Shown: in pieces, positions 1 through 6,640 of the stretch
Layout of the letters: every line of letters begins with the position of its first letter
Numbering within the stretch: the stretch's first letter is position 1
Assembly (NCBI GenBank): GCA_016874655.1
Contig: VGTO01000011.1
Span: 1-34,621, forward strand
DNA: 34,621 bases
Source: Bacillota bacterium
GTDB taxonomy: Bacteria; Bacillota; Dethiobacteria; DTU022
Reading direction: 5' to 3'
Translations under genes and position numbers: made by a program
The notes under the pieces: generated by a model
What the model saw: only the letters and a program-made list of their open reading frames with translations
Told to the model about the DNA's origin: nothing
Database searches by the model: none

Positions 1-1
1 C

Positions 2-283
2 TGGAGCCAGATTGTTGAATTCAGGACAGATGCCGGTGGCAAGGATATCTACCGGCTGAAAGACGGAAAAACGAGCGACTATGTCACTATTTCGCTGCCG
101 GAGGGTATAAGCATTCAGGCCAATAATTTCCCTCTTTCCGGCTCGGTAAAAACCCTGATTTTTACGCGAAACGGGGCGGCAATTCCCGGAGGGACAGTAA
201 CCCTGCAGAATAAATCGGGTAAAAAGATGAGCGTAATTGTTACCCCGGGCACCGGCCGGGTACGAGTGTCAGCAGTGCAATAG
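2..283 (+). CDS. GspH/FimT-like type IV pseudopilin, C-terminal part
   Basis: An open frame enters from the left edge and stops at TAG 281-283, leaving 93 residues. The fragment is beta-rich and ends in GTGRVRVSAVQ, which resembles the closing strands of GspH/FimT minor pseudopilins, where a T-G-R-V-R/K motif sits near the C-terminus. Such proteins prime or decorate type IV pili or type II secretion pseudopili at the membrane. The prepilin leader and hydrophobic helix lie outside the window, so the family call rests only on the C-terminal pattern and on location: pilus gene clusters often sit directly before aroK in Clostridia. The next gene begins about 30 bp downstream and may be co-transcribed. 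Confidence 0.6.
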   Translation, partial: WSQIVEFRTDAGGKDIYRLKDGKTSDYVTISLPEGISIQANNFPLSGSVKTLIFTRNGAAIPGGTVTLQNKSGKKMSVIVTPGTGRVRVSAVQ

Positions 284-316
284 TCAGGTATTGTTACCTT
301 AAAGGTGGACATGCAT

Positions 317-841
317 TTGAAAGATCGGCATCAACAGCTAATCATTTGTGGCTTTATGGGCACCGGCAAGACAGCGGTCGGTAAATTGCTGGCTGCCAGG
401 CTGGGCCGCAGTTTTGTCGATACCGACCAACTAATCGAGCAGCAGGCTGGTTGCACAATTGCCGCGATCTTTGAAAAACAGGGCGAAAGCTATTTTCGTG
501 ATCTGGAGACAGCAGTAATCAGAGGGCTTTTATCAGCTCGGCTCGGTTCGCTGGTTGTCGCAACCGGTGGTGGAGCGCTGATCAAGGCCGAAAATATTAA
601 GCTACTGCATCAGATGGGTCCGCTGCTCCTCTTAACGGCCTCCAGCAGGGCGATTTTAAGGCGGATTAAGGCTCAGGGAGGTCGGCCGCTGCTGGATGGC
701 GTTAAAAATCCTAAAAAGACTATTGAAGTTTTGCTGGCCGAGCGGGCTGATTTTTACGATGCCCGTGATTACCGTTTTGATACAACCGGTAAAACCGCAA
801 AACAGGTGGCCGGTGAGATCATCAAGGCGCTGGATCTCTGA
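317..841 (+). CDS. aroK: Shikimate kinase
   Basis: Phosphorylates shikimate with ATP in the chorismate pathway (cytosol). The protein shows a P-loop GFMGTGKT at residues 12-19, an acidic shikimate-binding segment VDTDQLIE, FRDLE with the conserved Arg, a TGGGA turn and a lid region with GRPLL; all are AroK hallmarks and the length (174 aa) is typical. Start choice: the frame opens with GTG 305 and ATG 311, but the Shine-Dalgarno AAAGGTGG (301-308) is too close to either and sits 8 nt before TTG 317, so TTG 317 is preferred. It pairs functionally with aroQ downstream, although 238 bp containing a C-rich palindrome separate the two. Confidence 0.95.
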   Translation: MKDRHQQLIICGFMGTGKTAVGKLLAARLGRSFVDTDQLIEQQAGCTIAAIFEKQGESYFRDLETAVIRGLLSARLGSLVVATGGGALIKAENIKLLHQMGPLLLLTASSRAILRRIKAQGGRPLLDGVKNPKKTIEVLLAERADFYDARDYRFDTTGKTAKQVAGEIIKALDL

Positions 842-870
842 AATAAAGTGAAGATGTGAGTACTAAATCA

Positions 871-905
871 CCCCCACCCCAACCCTCCCCCCTCAAGGGG
901 GAGGG
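871..905. repeat. C-rich palindromic REP-like element
   Basis: A C-rich lead-in (cccccaccccaa) is followed by an exact 9-bp inverted repeat, CCCTCCCCC (883-891) and GGGGGAGGG (897-905), with a 5-nt loop. No T-run follows, so it is not a standard intrinsic terminator. Elements of nearly this form are scattered between genes in many unrelated bacterial genomes, and this looks like one copy. The rest of the aroK-aroQ gap (906-1079) holds no gene; it has a weak TTAGT/ACTAA hairpin at 986-1000 and a 17-nt sequence at 970-986 that recurs at 24993. Confidence 0.6.
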
Positions 906-1079
906 AGTATCAGAGCTTCGTCCCATCCCGGGGTAGAGAGGTTGAGTTTCACTCAAGTAATAGAATGATCTTAGGAATTGCTATTTTAGTAAAAAACTAA
1001 TTTAAAAACACTACGGCAGGAATCAGGGCTCCGGGTGAATAATTTAAGTTCAAGCTTACAGCAGAAGGAGGAATCACTG

Positions 1080-1532
1080 ATGACCCCGCTGAAAATACTG
1101 GTGCTGCATGGTCCGAATTTAAACCTGTTGGGCCGGCGTGAGCCGGAGATATACGGCAGCATAACTTTAGATCAGGTAAATGCAGCCCTGGAGGCGAGGG
1201 CTGCCAAACTGGGTGCGGTGATTGATTCATTTCAGTCCAATCACGAAGGTGAACTAATCGACTGTATCCAAACTGCGTCGGCTTTATATCAGGGCATTTT
1301 AATTAACCCTGCAGCTTTCACCCACTACAGCTATGCCCTGCGCGAAGCGCTTGCGGCCGCCGGATTATCGCTGGTGGAGGTGCATTTAAGCAACATCTTT
1401 GCCCGTGAAGCTTTTCGATCCCACTCTGTTGTTTCCCCCGTGGCTGCAGGGGTGATCTGCGGTTTCGGGATCAACAGCTACTTGCTTGGGTTGGAAGCGC
1501 TGGTTCAGGTTATCGGCGTTGGCGGTAAATGA
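1080..1532 (+). CDS. aroQ: 3-dehydroquinate dehydratase, type II
   Basis: Converts 3-dehydroquinate to 3-dehydroshikimate. The 150-aa protein has the type II signature [16 protein letters not shown] at residues 11-26 (catalytic Tyr 25), [10 protein letters not shown] around 75-84, EVHLSN with His 102, and FRSHS with Arg 113; size and motifs match the dodecameric type II enzymes. The frame is open from GTG 1035, but the strong site AAGGAGG (1065-1071) lies 8 nt before ATG 1080, and the family begins at about this residue, so ATG 1080 is the start. The stop overlaps the start of the aminopeptidase gene (ATGA), implying translational coupling. Confidence 0.97.
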   Translation: MTPLKILVLHGPNLNLLGRREPEIYGSITLDQVNAALEARAAKLGAVIDSFQSNHEGELIDCIQTASALYQGILINPAAFTHYSYALREALAAAGLSLVEVHLSNIFAREAFRSHSVVSPVAAGVICGFGINSYLLGLEALVQVIGVGGK

Positions 1533-2599
1533 TGAGCTTTGAGCGCCTGGAGGCAATCAGAAAGTCAATCAGTGAGTCTGAAGTTGATGCCCTGCTGGTT
1601 ACGCACCCGGTGAACCGCCGTTATTTAAGCGGTTTTGATGGTAGCAGTGGTCTGTTGCTGATCAGTTGCAACCAGTCCTATCTGATCACCGATTTTCGTT
1701 ACCTGGAGCAGGCAGAAAAACAGGCTGAGGCTTTTACGATTATCCGTCGGCACGATGAACTTTATCCCGGACTTGCTGAAATCATCAATCAAAATGGCTG
1801 GAAAAAAATTGGTTTCGAGGCAAAGCAGTTGATTTATGACAGCTACCGCGAGATGACCGAAAAAGTTAAGAGCCAGTGGGTACCCCTGACTGATACCGTT
1901 GAAAAGTTGCGAATGGTAAAAAATGCTGCTGAACTGACTGTTATGAGCAAAGGAGCTGCCCAACTTGATCGGGCTTTTTCTCACCTGCTGACGTTGATCA
2001 GGCCGGGGGTGAGTGAACGGCAGCTGGCGCTGGAGCTTGAGATCTTTTTACTGAGGGCCGGGGCAGAGGAAAAGTCTTTTAAATTTATCGTTGCATCTGG
2101 TCCACGCGGGGCTCTGCCGCATGGCGTGGCTACAGAAAAAACAATGATGGTTGGAGAAATGGTGACCCTCGATTTTGGCGCGGTTTTTGATGGTTATGCC
2201 ACCGACATGACCCGCACCGTCTGTCTTGGCAAACCTGACCAACTGCAGTTGAGTATTTATGAATTGGTCAGGAAAGCTCAGGCTGAAGCTGCCAAAGCGG
2301 TCGGCCCTCAGAAAAACACGAAGGAGATCGATTCTGTCGCACGTGATATAATAGAACAAAGAGGGTATGGTGACAATTTTGGACACGGCCTCGGACACGG
2401 CATCGGATTGGAAACACACGAGGCCCCTACCCTGAGCCAGCTAAGCGATACAATATTGGAACCCGGCATGGTGGTAACGATTGAACCGGGAGTATATCTG
2501 CCGGGGCTGGGCGGTGTGCGGATTGAAGATATGGTTTATGTTACCGAGACCGGTGCCCACAGCATGACCACCAGTACGCGTGAGCTGATCATAATTTAA
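1529..2599 (+). CDS. pepQ: M24 family Xaa-Pro aminopeptidase/dipeptidase
   Basis: A cytosolic dimetal peptidase that removes residues N-terminal to proline. The N-terminal creatinase-like domain covers roughly residues 1-125, with the pita-bread catalytic domain from about 130 to 356. The five metal ligands are visible: Asp 215, Asp 226, His 290 in the GHGLGHGIG segment, Glu 319 in TIEPG, and Glu 333. Length is 356 aa, usual for the short bacterial form placed between aroQ and efp. ATG 1529 overlaps the aroQ stop; ATG 1532 is an equally possible start. Whether it acts as an aminopeptidase (PepP-like) or a prolidase (PepQ) cannot be decided from the sequence. Confidence 0.93.
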   Translation: MMSFERLEAIRKSISESEVDALLVTHPVNRRYLSGFDGSSGLLLISCNQSYLITDFRYLEQAEKQAEAFTIIRRHDELYPGLAEIINQNGWKKIGFEAKQLIYDSYREMTEKVKSQWVPLTDTVEKLRMVKNAAELTVMSKGAAQLDRAFSHLLTLIRPGVSERQLALELEIFLLRAGAEEKSFKFIVASGPRGALPHGVATEKTMMVGEMVTLDFGAVFDGYATDMTRTVCLGKPDQLQLSIYELVRKAQAEAAKAVGPQKNTKEIDSVARDIIEQRGYGDNFGHGLGHGIGLETHEAPTLSQLSDTILEPGMVVTIEPGVYLPGLGGVRIEDMVYVTETGAHSMTTSTRELIII

Positions 2600-2626
2600 T
2601 ATGCAGACGAAAGGCGGGGGTAGAAG

Positions 2627-3184
2627 TTGATATCCACCAACGAATTCCACACCGGTATTACCATCGAGTATGAAGGCGATATCTATAATGTTCTCGAGTT
2701 TCAGCATGTCAAACCGGGAAAAGGAGCGGCCTTTGTTCGCTCCAAGCTGAAAAATATGCGTACCGGTGCCATCACTGATAAAACTTTCCGTGCCGGTGAA
2801 AAGGTGGGGCGCGCCCACCTGGAGCGCAAAGAGATGGAATACCTTTACCGGGATGGCGATTTTTTTCACGTCATGGATATGGAGAGCTACGAGCAGATCA
2901 CTCTCAGTGAAAAGCAGCTTGGAGATAGTATAAAGTATTTGAAAGAAAACGACCGGCTTAACGTGGTCCTTTACAAAGAGGAAATTGTCGGGGTTGATAT
3001 CCCGCTTACCGTTACCCTGGCAGTGGCTGAAACCGAGCCAGGGGTAAAGGGCGATACCGCTTCCGGTGCTTCAAAACCGGCAAAAATGGAGACCGGACTG
3101 GTGGTGCAGGTCCCGCTTTTTATTAATGAAGGCGATCTGCTGAGGATTGATACCAGAACCGGAAACTATATTGAAAGAGCATGA
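2627..3184 (+). CDS. efp: Translation elongation factor P
   Basis: EF-P enters the ribosomal E site and relieves stalling at polyproline stretches. The 185-aa protein has the three-barrel architecture: a KOW-like N-terminal domain with the tip loop PGKG carrying Lys 32, the position modified in many EF-Ps, a middle OB domain, and a C-terminal OB domain ending in [13 protein letters not shown], a typical EF-P ending. Translation starts at TTG 2627, preceded by a G-rich ribosome site (AAGGCGGGGG, 2611-2620); no in-frame ATG fits. It follows the peptidase gene by 27 bp, the usual Firmicute order. No modification enzyme for Lys 32 is in the window. Confidence 0.97.
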   Translation: MISTNEFHTGITIEYEGDIYNVLEFQHVKPGKGAAFVRSKLKNMRTGAITDKTFRAGEKVGRAHLERKEMEYLYRDGDFFHVMDMESYEQITLSEKQLGDSIKYLKENDRLNVVLYKEEIVGVDIPLTVTLAVAETEPGVKGDTASGASKPAKMETGLVVQVPLFINEGDLLRIDTRTGNYIERA

Positions 3185-3214
3185 TCAATATTACTAAACT
3201 GAGGAGGGAAAGAG

Positions 3215-3652
3215 ATGACTGAAGAGCTTAAAGCACGGGTATCGTATCTAAGGGGTTTGTCCGATGGACTGGAGCTTGGCGAGGAAACCAAGGAACAGAA
3301 GGTCCTGCAGAAGATGCTCGATCTGCTGGAAGGAATTACTGAAGAACTGGAACAGGTGCGTGTTGATTATGAAGAACTATTCGAATATACCGAAGCGATC
3401 GACGATGACCTGACTGAACTCGAAGATGATTTTTACGAGGATGAAGATGAAGATGATGATCAGTATGATTTTGATGATGATCAGTTCGAAGGCGGATTTT
3501 CAATCGAATGCCCAAACTGCCGGGAAATTGTCGTAGTTGATGAAGATCTTCTGGACCAGGAAGAAGCAATAGAGGTCATCTGCCCCGGCTGTGGCGAAGC
3601 GGTGCTGGTTGACGATGAAGAATGGGAAGATGCTCCGGAGGATAAAGAATAG
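3215..3652 (+). CDS. Acidic coiled-coil/zinc-ribbon protein, CD1247-like
   Basis: Function unknown. The 145-aa protein has three parts: a helical N-terminus (about 1-65) with a heptad-like pattern similar to the CD1247 N-terminal domain of Clostridia, an extremely acidic linker (about 66-92, dominated by Asp and Glu), and a C-terminal zinc ribbon with two CPxC knuckles (CPNC and CPGC) spaced 20-odd residues apart. A strong site GAGGAGGG precedes ATG 3215. It follows efp by 30 bp, where this family is often found in Clostridia. The zinc ribbon and acidic stretch suggest a binding role with basic proteins or RNA polymerase, but that is only inference. Confidence 0.75.
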   Translation: MTEELKARVSYLRGLSDGLELGEETKEQKVLQKMLDLLEGITEELEQVRVDYEELFEYTEAIDDDLTELEDDFYEDEDEDDDQYDFDDDQFEGGFSIECPNCREIVVVDEDLLDQEEAIEVICPGCGEAVLVDDEEWEDAPEDKE

Positions 3653-3667
3653 CAGCATTGCTGCAAA

Positions 3668-3696
3668 TTGAAGCAAGATCGGCGGTTTGTTATAAT
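3668..3696 (+). promoter_or_regulatory. Sigma-A promoter for the asp23 cluster
   Basis: TTGAAG (3668-3673), a 17-nt spacer, and a perfect TATAAT (3691-3696) preceded by TGT, an extended -10. It lies 50 nt before the Asp23-family start codon, so the Asp23/AmaP/DUF2273/nusB group can be expressed independently of efp. Confidence 0.8.
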
Positions 3697-3745
3697 GATG
3701 TTAAGCGTTATGGATCATAAAAACAGCTAGTGAGGAGGCTTCAAA

Positions 3746-4174
3746 ATGGCTAAAACAGAAGGCCGGACCCTGCCGCTAGAACTGGGCACGGTAAAAATTG
3801 CCGATGAAGTAGTTTCGATTATTGCCGGTTTAGCCGCTACCGAAGTGAAAGGTGTAGCATCAATGAGTGGTGGTATTACTGGTGGTATTTCCGAAGTGCT
3901 TGGACGCAAGAATTTTTCCAAAGGGGTTAAAGTTGAAGTAGGTACCGAAGAAGCGAAGGTCGATATTTTTATCAGCGTGAAATACGGAGAGCGGATTCCC
4001 GACGTTGCCTGGGCTATTCAGGAGAGCGTAAAAAAAGCAATTGAGTCAATGACCGGCTTAAAAGTAAGCAGTGTCAACGTCCATGTTCAGGGAGTTCAGT
4101 TCCCGCAGCAAGAAAATAGTGAGGCAGAAAAAGCTGAAAGCGACGATCAGGTTGCCGCTGAAAATGAACAATAA
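3746..4174 (+). CDS. Asp23/Gls24 family envelope stress protein
   Basis: A member of the Asp23 (YqhY/YloU) family, proteins that associate with the membrane through AmaP and are linked to cell-envelope stress and, in Bacillus, to tuning of acetyl-CoA carboxylase. The 142-aa protein has the family core: IADEVVSIIAGLAATEVKGV near residues 18-37, a glycine-rich turn, VDIFISVKYG near 73-82, and the closing VNVHVQGVQF. The tail is rich in Glu and Gln. ATG 3746 has a good TGAGGAGG site 7 nt upstream. The neighbouring amaP and DUF2273 genes form the conserved three-gene cluster. In spore formers spoIIIA and accBC usually come before this gene; here they do not. Confidence 0.92.
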   Translation: MAKTEGRTLPLELGTVKIADEVVSIIAGLAATEVKGVASMSGGITGGISEVLGRKNFSKGVKVEVGTEEAKVDIFISVKYGERIPDVAWAIQESVKKAIESMTGLKVSSVNVHVQGVQFPQQENSEAEKAESDDQVAAENEQ

Positions 4175-4252
4175 ACCTGCCGTATTGTTAGTTATTATTT
4201 AGGCCTGCCTTAAAAGCAAGCTTAAATCGGATCCATTGGAAGGGGATTGCAA

Positions 4253-4783
4253 ATGAGAACTGTACTAAAGGTAATCTTAGTATTCCTGGGATTGCTCTTA
4301 ATCGGGGCTGCCCTCTTTCTGGCTGCGCTTAACTTTAATCTTCTACCTGGTCTGGCGGTACCGCTGCCAGCCTGGGTCGACGAAACGGTGCTGCTGGCTT
4401 CCGGCTCGGTGCTCTTGCTGTTGGCCCTGATTTTTCTTTCGTTTGGCTTGCGCTCGGGTAAAAAGAAAGTTAAAAATGCTGTGCTTAAAGGGAGCGAATA
4501 CGGAGCGGTAATGATCTCAATTCCGGCCATTGAAAATATGGTGCTCAGGGTAATCCAGCAAACTCAGGGCATCAAAGATGTCAGCCGGAACGTCTCTTAT
4601 ACGACCGACGGCCTGCTGGTTAAAATCAGAGTCAAGGCTATGCCTGACCTGACCCTGCCGGATTTAATCAATGCTTTGCAGTCAAAAACCAAGGAATACC
4701 TGGAATCGACAACCGGGATTACAGTCAGCGAAGTAGAGGTTACCGTGGACAATATCATTATGGACCAGGCTGTTTCCAGGTGA
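4253..4783 (+). CDS. amaP: Alkaline shock membrane anchor protein AmaP
   Basis: Predicted membrane anchor for the Asp23-family protein upstream. The 176-aa protein has two hydrophobic helices (about residues 5-27 and 45-65) followed by a basic stretch (SGKKKVKNAV) and a cytosolic Asp23-like fold (about 80-176), matching AmaP/DUF322 organisation. The frame opens at TTG 4247, but GGAAGGGG (4238-4245) lies 7 nt before ATG 4253, which is the likely start. It sits 78 bp after the Asp23-family gene with no terminator visible, so the genes are probably co-transcribed. Confidence 0.88.
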   Translation: MRTVLKVILVFLGLLLIGAALFLAALNFNLLPGLAVPLPAWVDETVLLASGSVLLLLALIFLSFGLRSGKKKVKNAVLKGSEYGAVMISIPAIENMVLRVIQQTQGIKDVSRNVSYTTDGLLVKIRVKAMPDLTLPDLINALQSKTKEYLESTTGITVSEVEVTVDNIIMDQAVSR

Positions 4784-4816
4784 CTATAGATATGTTTGAA
4801 AAGGGGTGTGATTAAA

Positions 4817-5035
4817 TTGACCGACCTTAACTGGTGGACATTACTCAGCAAAAACTGGGGAAAAATACTGGGTGCTTTGCTCGGCCTGATCTTTGCCCTG
4901 CTGGTAATCAGCTACGGATTCTGGGTGGGTGTATTTGTATTTCTCTGCATCGGAATCGGTTTAGTACTTGGCTGGAGACTGGATGTAGGACCAGGGCTTG
5001 GTCGTCTCCTGGATCGGCTCTTTAAATCGGAATAA
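4817..5035 (+). CDS. DUF2273 small membrane protein
   Basis: A 72-aa protein with an amphipathic N-terminus (DLNWWTLLSKNWGKILG) and two hydrophobic segments (about residues 17-36 and 38-53), ending in a charged amphipathic tail. This is the pattern of DUF2273, which regularly accompanies asp23 and amaP. Its job is unknown; a role in the same membrane complex is inferred from linkage. Start: TTG 4796 and GTG 4808 are also in frame, but AAGGGGTG (4801-4808) is spaced 8 nt from TTG 4817, and the family begins with this segment. Confidence 0.82.
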   Translation: MTDLNWWTLLSKNWGKILGALLGLIFALLVISYGFWVGVFVFLCIGIGLVLGWRLDVGPGLGRLLDRLFKSE

Positions 5036-5048
5036 CAGCAGGATTAAG

Positions 5049-5075
5049 CAGGTTTTTCCACGACGGAAAAAGCTG
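5049..5075. other. Inverted repeat between DUF2273 gene and nusB
   Basis: TTTTTCC (5053-5059) pairs with GGAAAAA (5065-5071) across a 5-nt loop, and CAG (5049-5051) with CTG (5073-5075) after one G-G mismatch. No T-run follows, so it is a poor terminator candidate; it could be an RNA processing or attenuation hairpin ahead of nusB. Confidence 0.4.
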
Positions 5076-5115
5076 TAATGCTGATCATATCCGTTAAAGC
5101 GGAGGTTGTGGACTA

Positions 5116-5532
5116 GTGTCCCGTCGTTTGGCAAGAGAATTAGCTTTTATAGCTCTTTTTCAGGTTGATATCGGTAAATGCCGGGCCGAACAGGCTCTTC
5201 GTCGCTCAAAAGAAGGTTACAGCATTGGAGACGTCGAGGAGCATTTTATCGGTGAGCTGGTTAACGGTACCCTGGAAAACCTTGATCAGCTTGACAGCAT
5301 CATTGCGAAACACTTAGTAAAATGGGAACTAAACCGTTTATCAGCGATTGATCGCAATCTATTAAGGCTTGGTCTGTATGAGATCCTTTATCGGCCTGAT
5401 ATTCCCCATGCTGTTTCGATTAACGAAGCGCTAGAACTGGCTAAAAAATATGGCAGCAGCGGGGAGGCGGTCGGCTTTATTAACGGAGTCTTGGATCGGT
5501 CGGCAGGTGAGCTGCTTGAACAGAAGCAGTAA
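5116..5532 (+). CDS. nusB: Transcription antitermination factor NusB
   Basis: NusB binds boxA RNA with NusE (S10) and prevents premature termination in rRNA operons. The 138-aa all-helical protein shows the family landmarks RRLARELAFIALFQVD at the N-terminus, AIDRNLLRLGLYEILY near residues 76-91, and PHAVSINEALELAKKYG near 97-113, followed by FINGVLD. GTG 5116 is the start, with GGAGGT at 5101-5106. Its 3' end overlaps the next gene. Its location after asp23 and near xseA matches the Bacillus/Clostridium order. Confidence 0.96.
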   Translation: MSRRLARELAFIALFQVDIGKCRAEQALRRSKEGYSIGDVEEHFIGELVNGTLENLDQLDSIIAKHLVKWELNRLSAIDRNLLRLGLYEILYRPDIPHAVSINEALELAKKYGSSGEAVGFINGVLDRSAGELLEQKQ

Positions 5533-6487
5533 GCAAACCCTCTGTCTCGGCCTCGATACCTCGGCTTATATAACTTCATTGGCTCTTGTTGATCAAGCTG
5601 AAAATTTGATTTACGAACGGCGAATTGCTCTACCGGTTAAAGAGGGTGAGCTTGGGCTGAGGCAGTCGGAGGCGGTCTTTGCACAGATCAGAAATATGCC
5701 CCTGCTCTGGTCTGAGTGCCGGGCTGAATTTCAGCCGGATAGCATTAAAGCGATCTCCGTCTCCGATCGTCCCCGTCCCCGCGATCAATCATACATGCCT
5801 GTTTTTAAAGTTGGAGAGGCCTTTGGTCGGTTTTTAGCTCAGACTATGGGCCTTGATTATTTTAACAGTTCGCACCAGGAGGGTCATATCATGACCGGGC
5901 TCTGGTCGGCTGCTCTCGACGGTGGCCTGTATTTAGTATTGCAGATCTCGGGAGGCACCACAGAAATCGTGACGGCTGAAGAGCAGATCCCTGGTCGCCT
6001 GAGCATTGAATTGGTTGGCGGTACAGCCGATCTGAATGCCGGACAGTTTGTCGATCGCATTGGTCGCAAGCTGAAGCTGCCTTTCCCAGCCGGACCACAC
6101 TTAGAAAAGCTTGCCCTGCGCGCAGACTTAGATCAGCCAAATCTGCCATTAGCCGTTAAAGGAGCGATGATTAGTTTCTCGGGCCCGGCCAGCGAGGCCG
6201 AACGCCTGCTGGAACGCAACTGCCGTCCGGAAAATCTGGCCAGAGCTGTTGAGATCTGTATTGCTGATTCACTTAATGCCGCGGTCGCCAGCGCCTGGCA
6301 AGAAGAAAAAAACTATGCCGGCCTGCTGGTTGTTGGTGGGGTCAGCGCTAACTTATTTATTCGCAACAGCATTAGCAATTATTTCAACGGAAAGAATGTT
6401 TATTTTGCCGAACCGCACTATGGAGGCGATAATGCTGTTGGTCAGGCCATCACTGCTGGTCGTCGTCTGCAGCAAAAAATGCGCTAG
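5516..6487 (+). CDS. TsaD/M22-like ASKHA protein (paralogue of t6A synthase subunit)
   Basis: A 323-aa member of the Kae1/TsaD (peptidase M22) family. Visible family features are an N-terminal phosphate loop (GLDTSAYITS, about residues 12-21), the metal-binding H-x3-H in SSHQEGH (His 120, His 124), a LQISGGTTE segment, LNAGQFVDRIGRKLKLPFPAG around 173-193, GGVSAN around 274-279, and GGDNAVGQA near the end. True TsaD makes the tRNA t6A modification with TsaB and TsaE. This copy is divergent and lies next to nusB, where Clostridia often carry a second M22-like gene of unknown role; the genuine tsaD is probably elsewhere. Start TTG 5516, with AGGTGA 5 nt upstream, overlaps the end of nusB. Confidence 0.75.
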   Translation: MNRSSKQTLCLGLDTSAYITSLALVDQAENLIYERRIALPVKEGELGLRQSEAVFAQIRNMPLLWSECRAEFQPDSIKAISVSDRPRPRDQSYMPVFKVGEAFGRFLAQTMGLDYFNSSHQEGHIMTGLWSAALDGGLYLVLQISGGTTEIVTAEEQIPGRLSIELVGGTADLNAGQFVDRIGRKLKLPFPAGPHLEKLALRADLDQPNLPLAVKGAMISFSGPASEAERLLERNCRPENLARAVEICIADSLNAAVASAWQEEKNYAGLLVVGGVSANLFIRNSISNYFNGKNVYFAEPHYGGDNAVGQAITAGRRLQQKMR

Positions 6488-6508
6488 GTTCTAGCGGCTC
6501 TTTTATCT

Positions 6509-6582
6509 GAAACTTAAAAGGAATTACTGAGTGTAATGCAGAAGTTTCCTTACCGGTGTTAAGTTGATAGCTGCGACACCGG
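6509..6582 (+). other. Structured leader before the iron-sulfur oxidoreductase genes
   Basis: Three perfect inverted repeats are packed into 74 nt. GAAACTT (6509-6515) pairs with AAGTTTC (6542-6548) and encloses ATTAC (6523-6527)/GTAAT (6533-6537). CCGGTGT (6553-6559) then pairs with ACACCGG (6576-6582) over a 16-nt loop. There is no T-run. It resembles a structured 5' leader for the gene starting at 6641, but I could not match it to a known riboswitch class. Confidence 0.4.
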
Positions 6583-6640
6583 CAGAACTGATCAAGCAAA
6601 AGCTAATAACCGTGGATCAAGGCGGAAAAGAGAGGTATAA

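Noticed and set aside
883-905. Intrinsic terminator after aroK
   Set aside because: The stem is strong but no run of T follows on either strand within a few bases, and the C-rich lead-in fits a dispersed repeat better.
3336-3666. Antisense open frames over the acidic zinc-ribbon gene
   Set aside because: They are shadows of Asp/Glu-rich codons, giving His/Ser-rich products with no ribosome site or family pattern.
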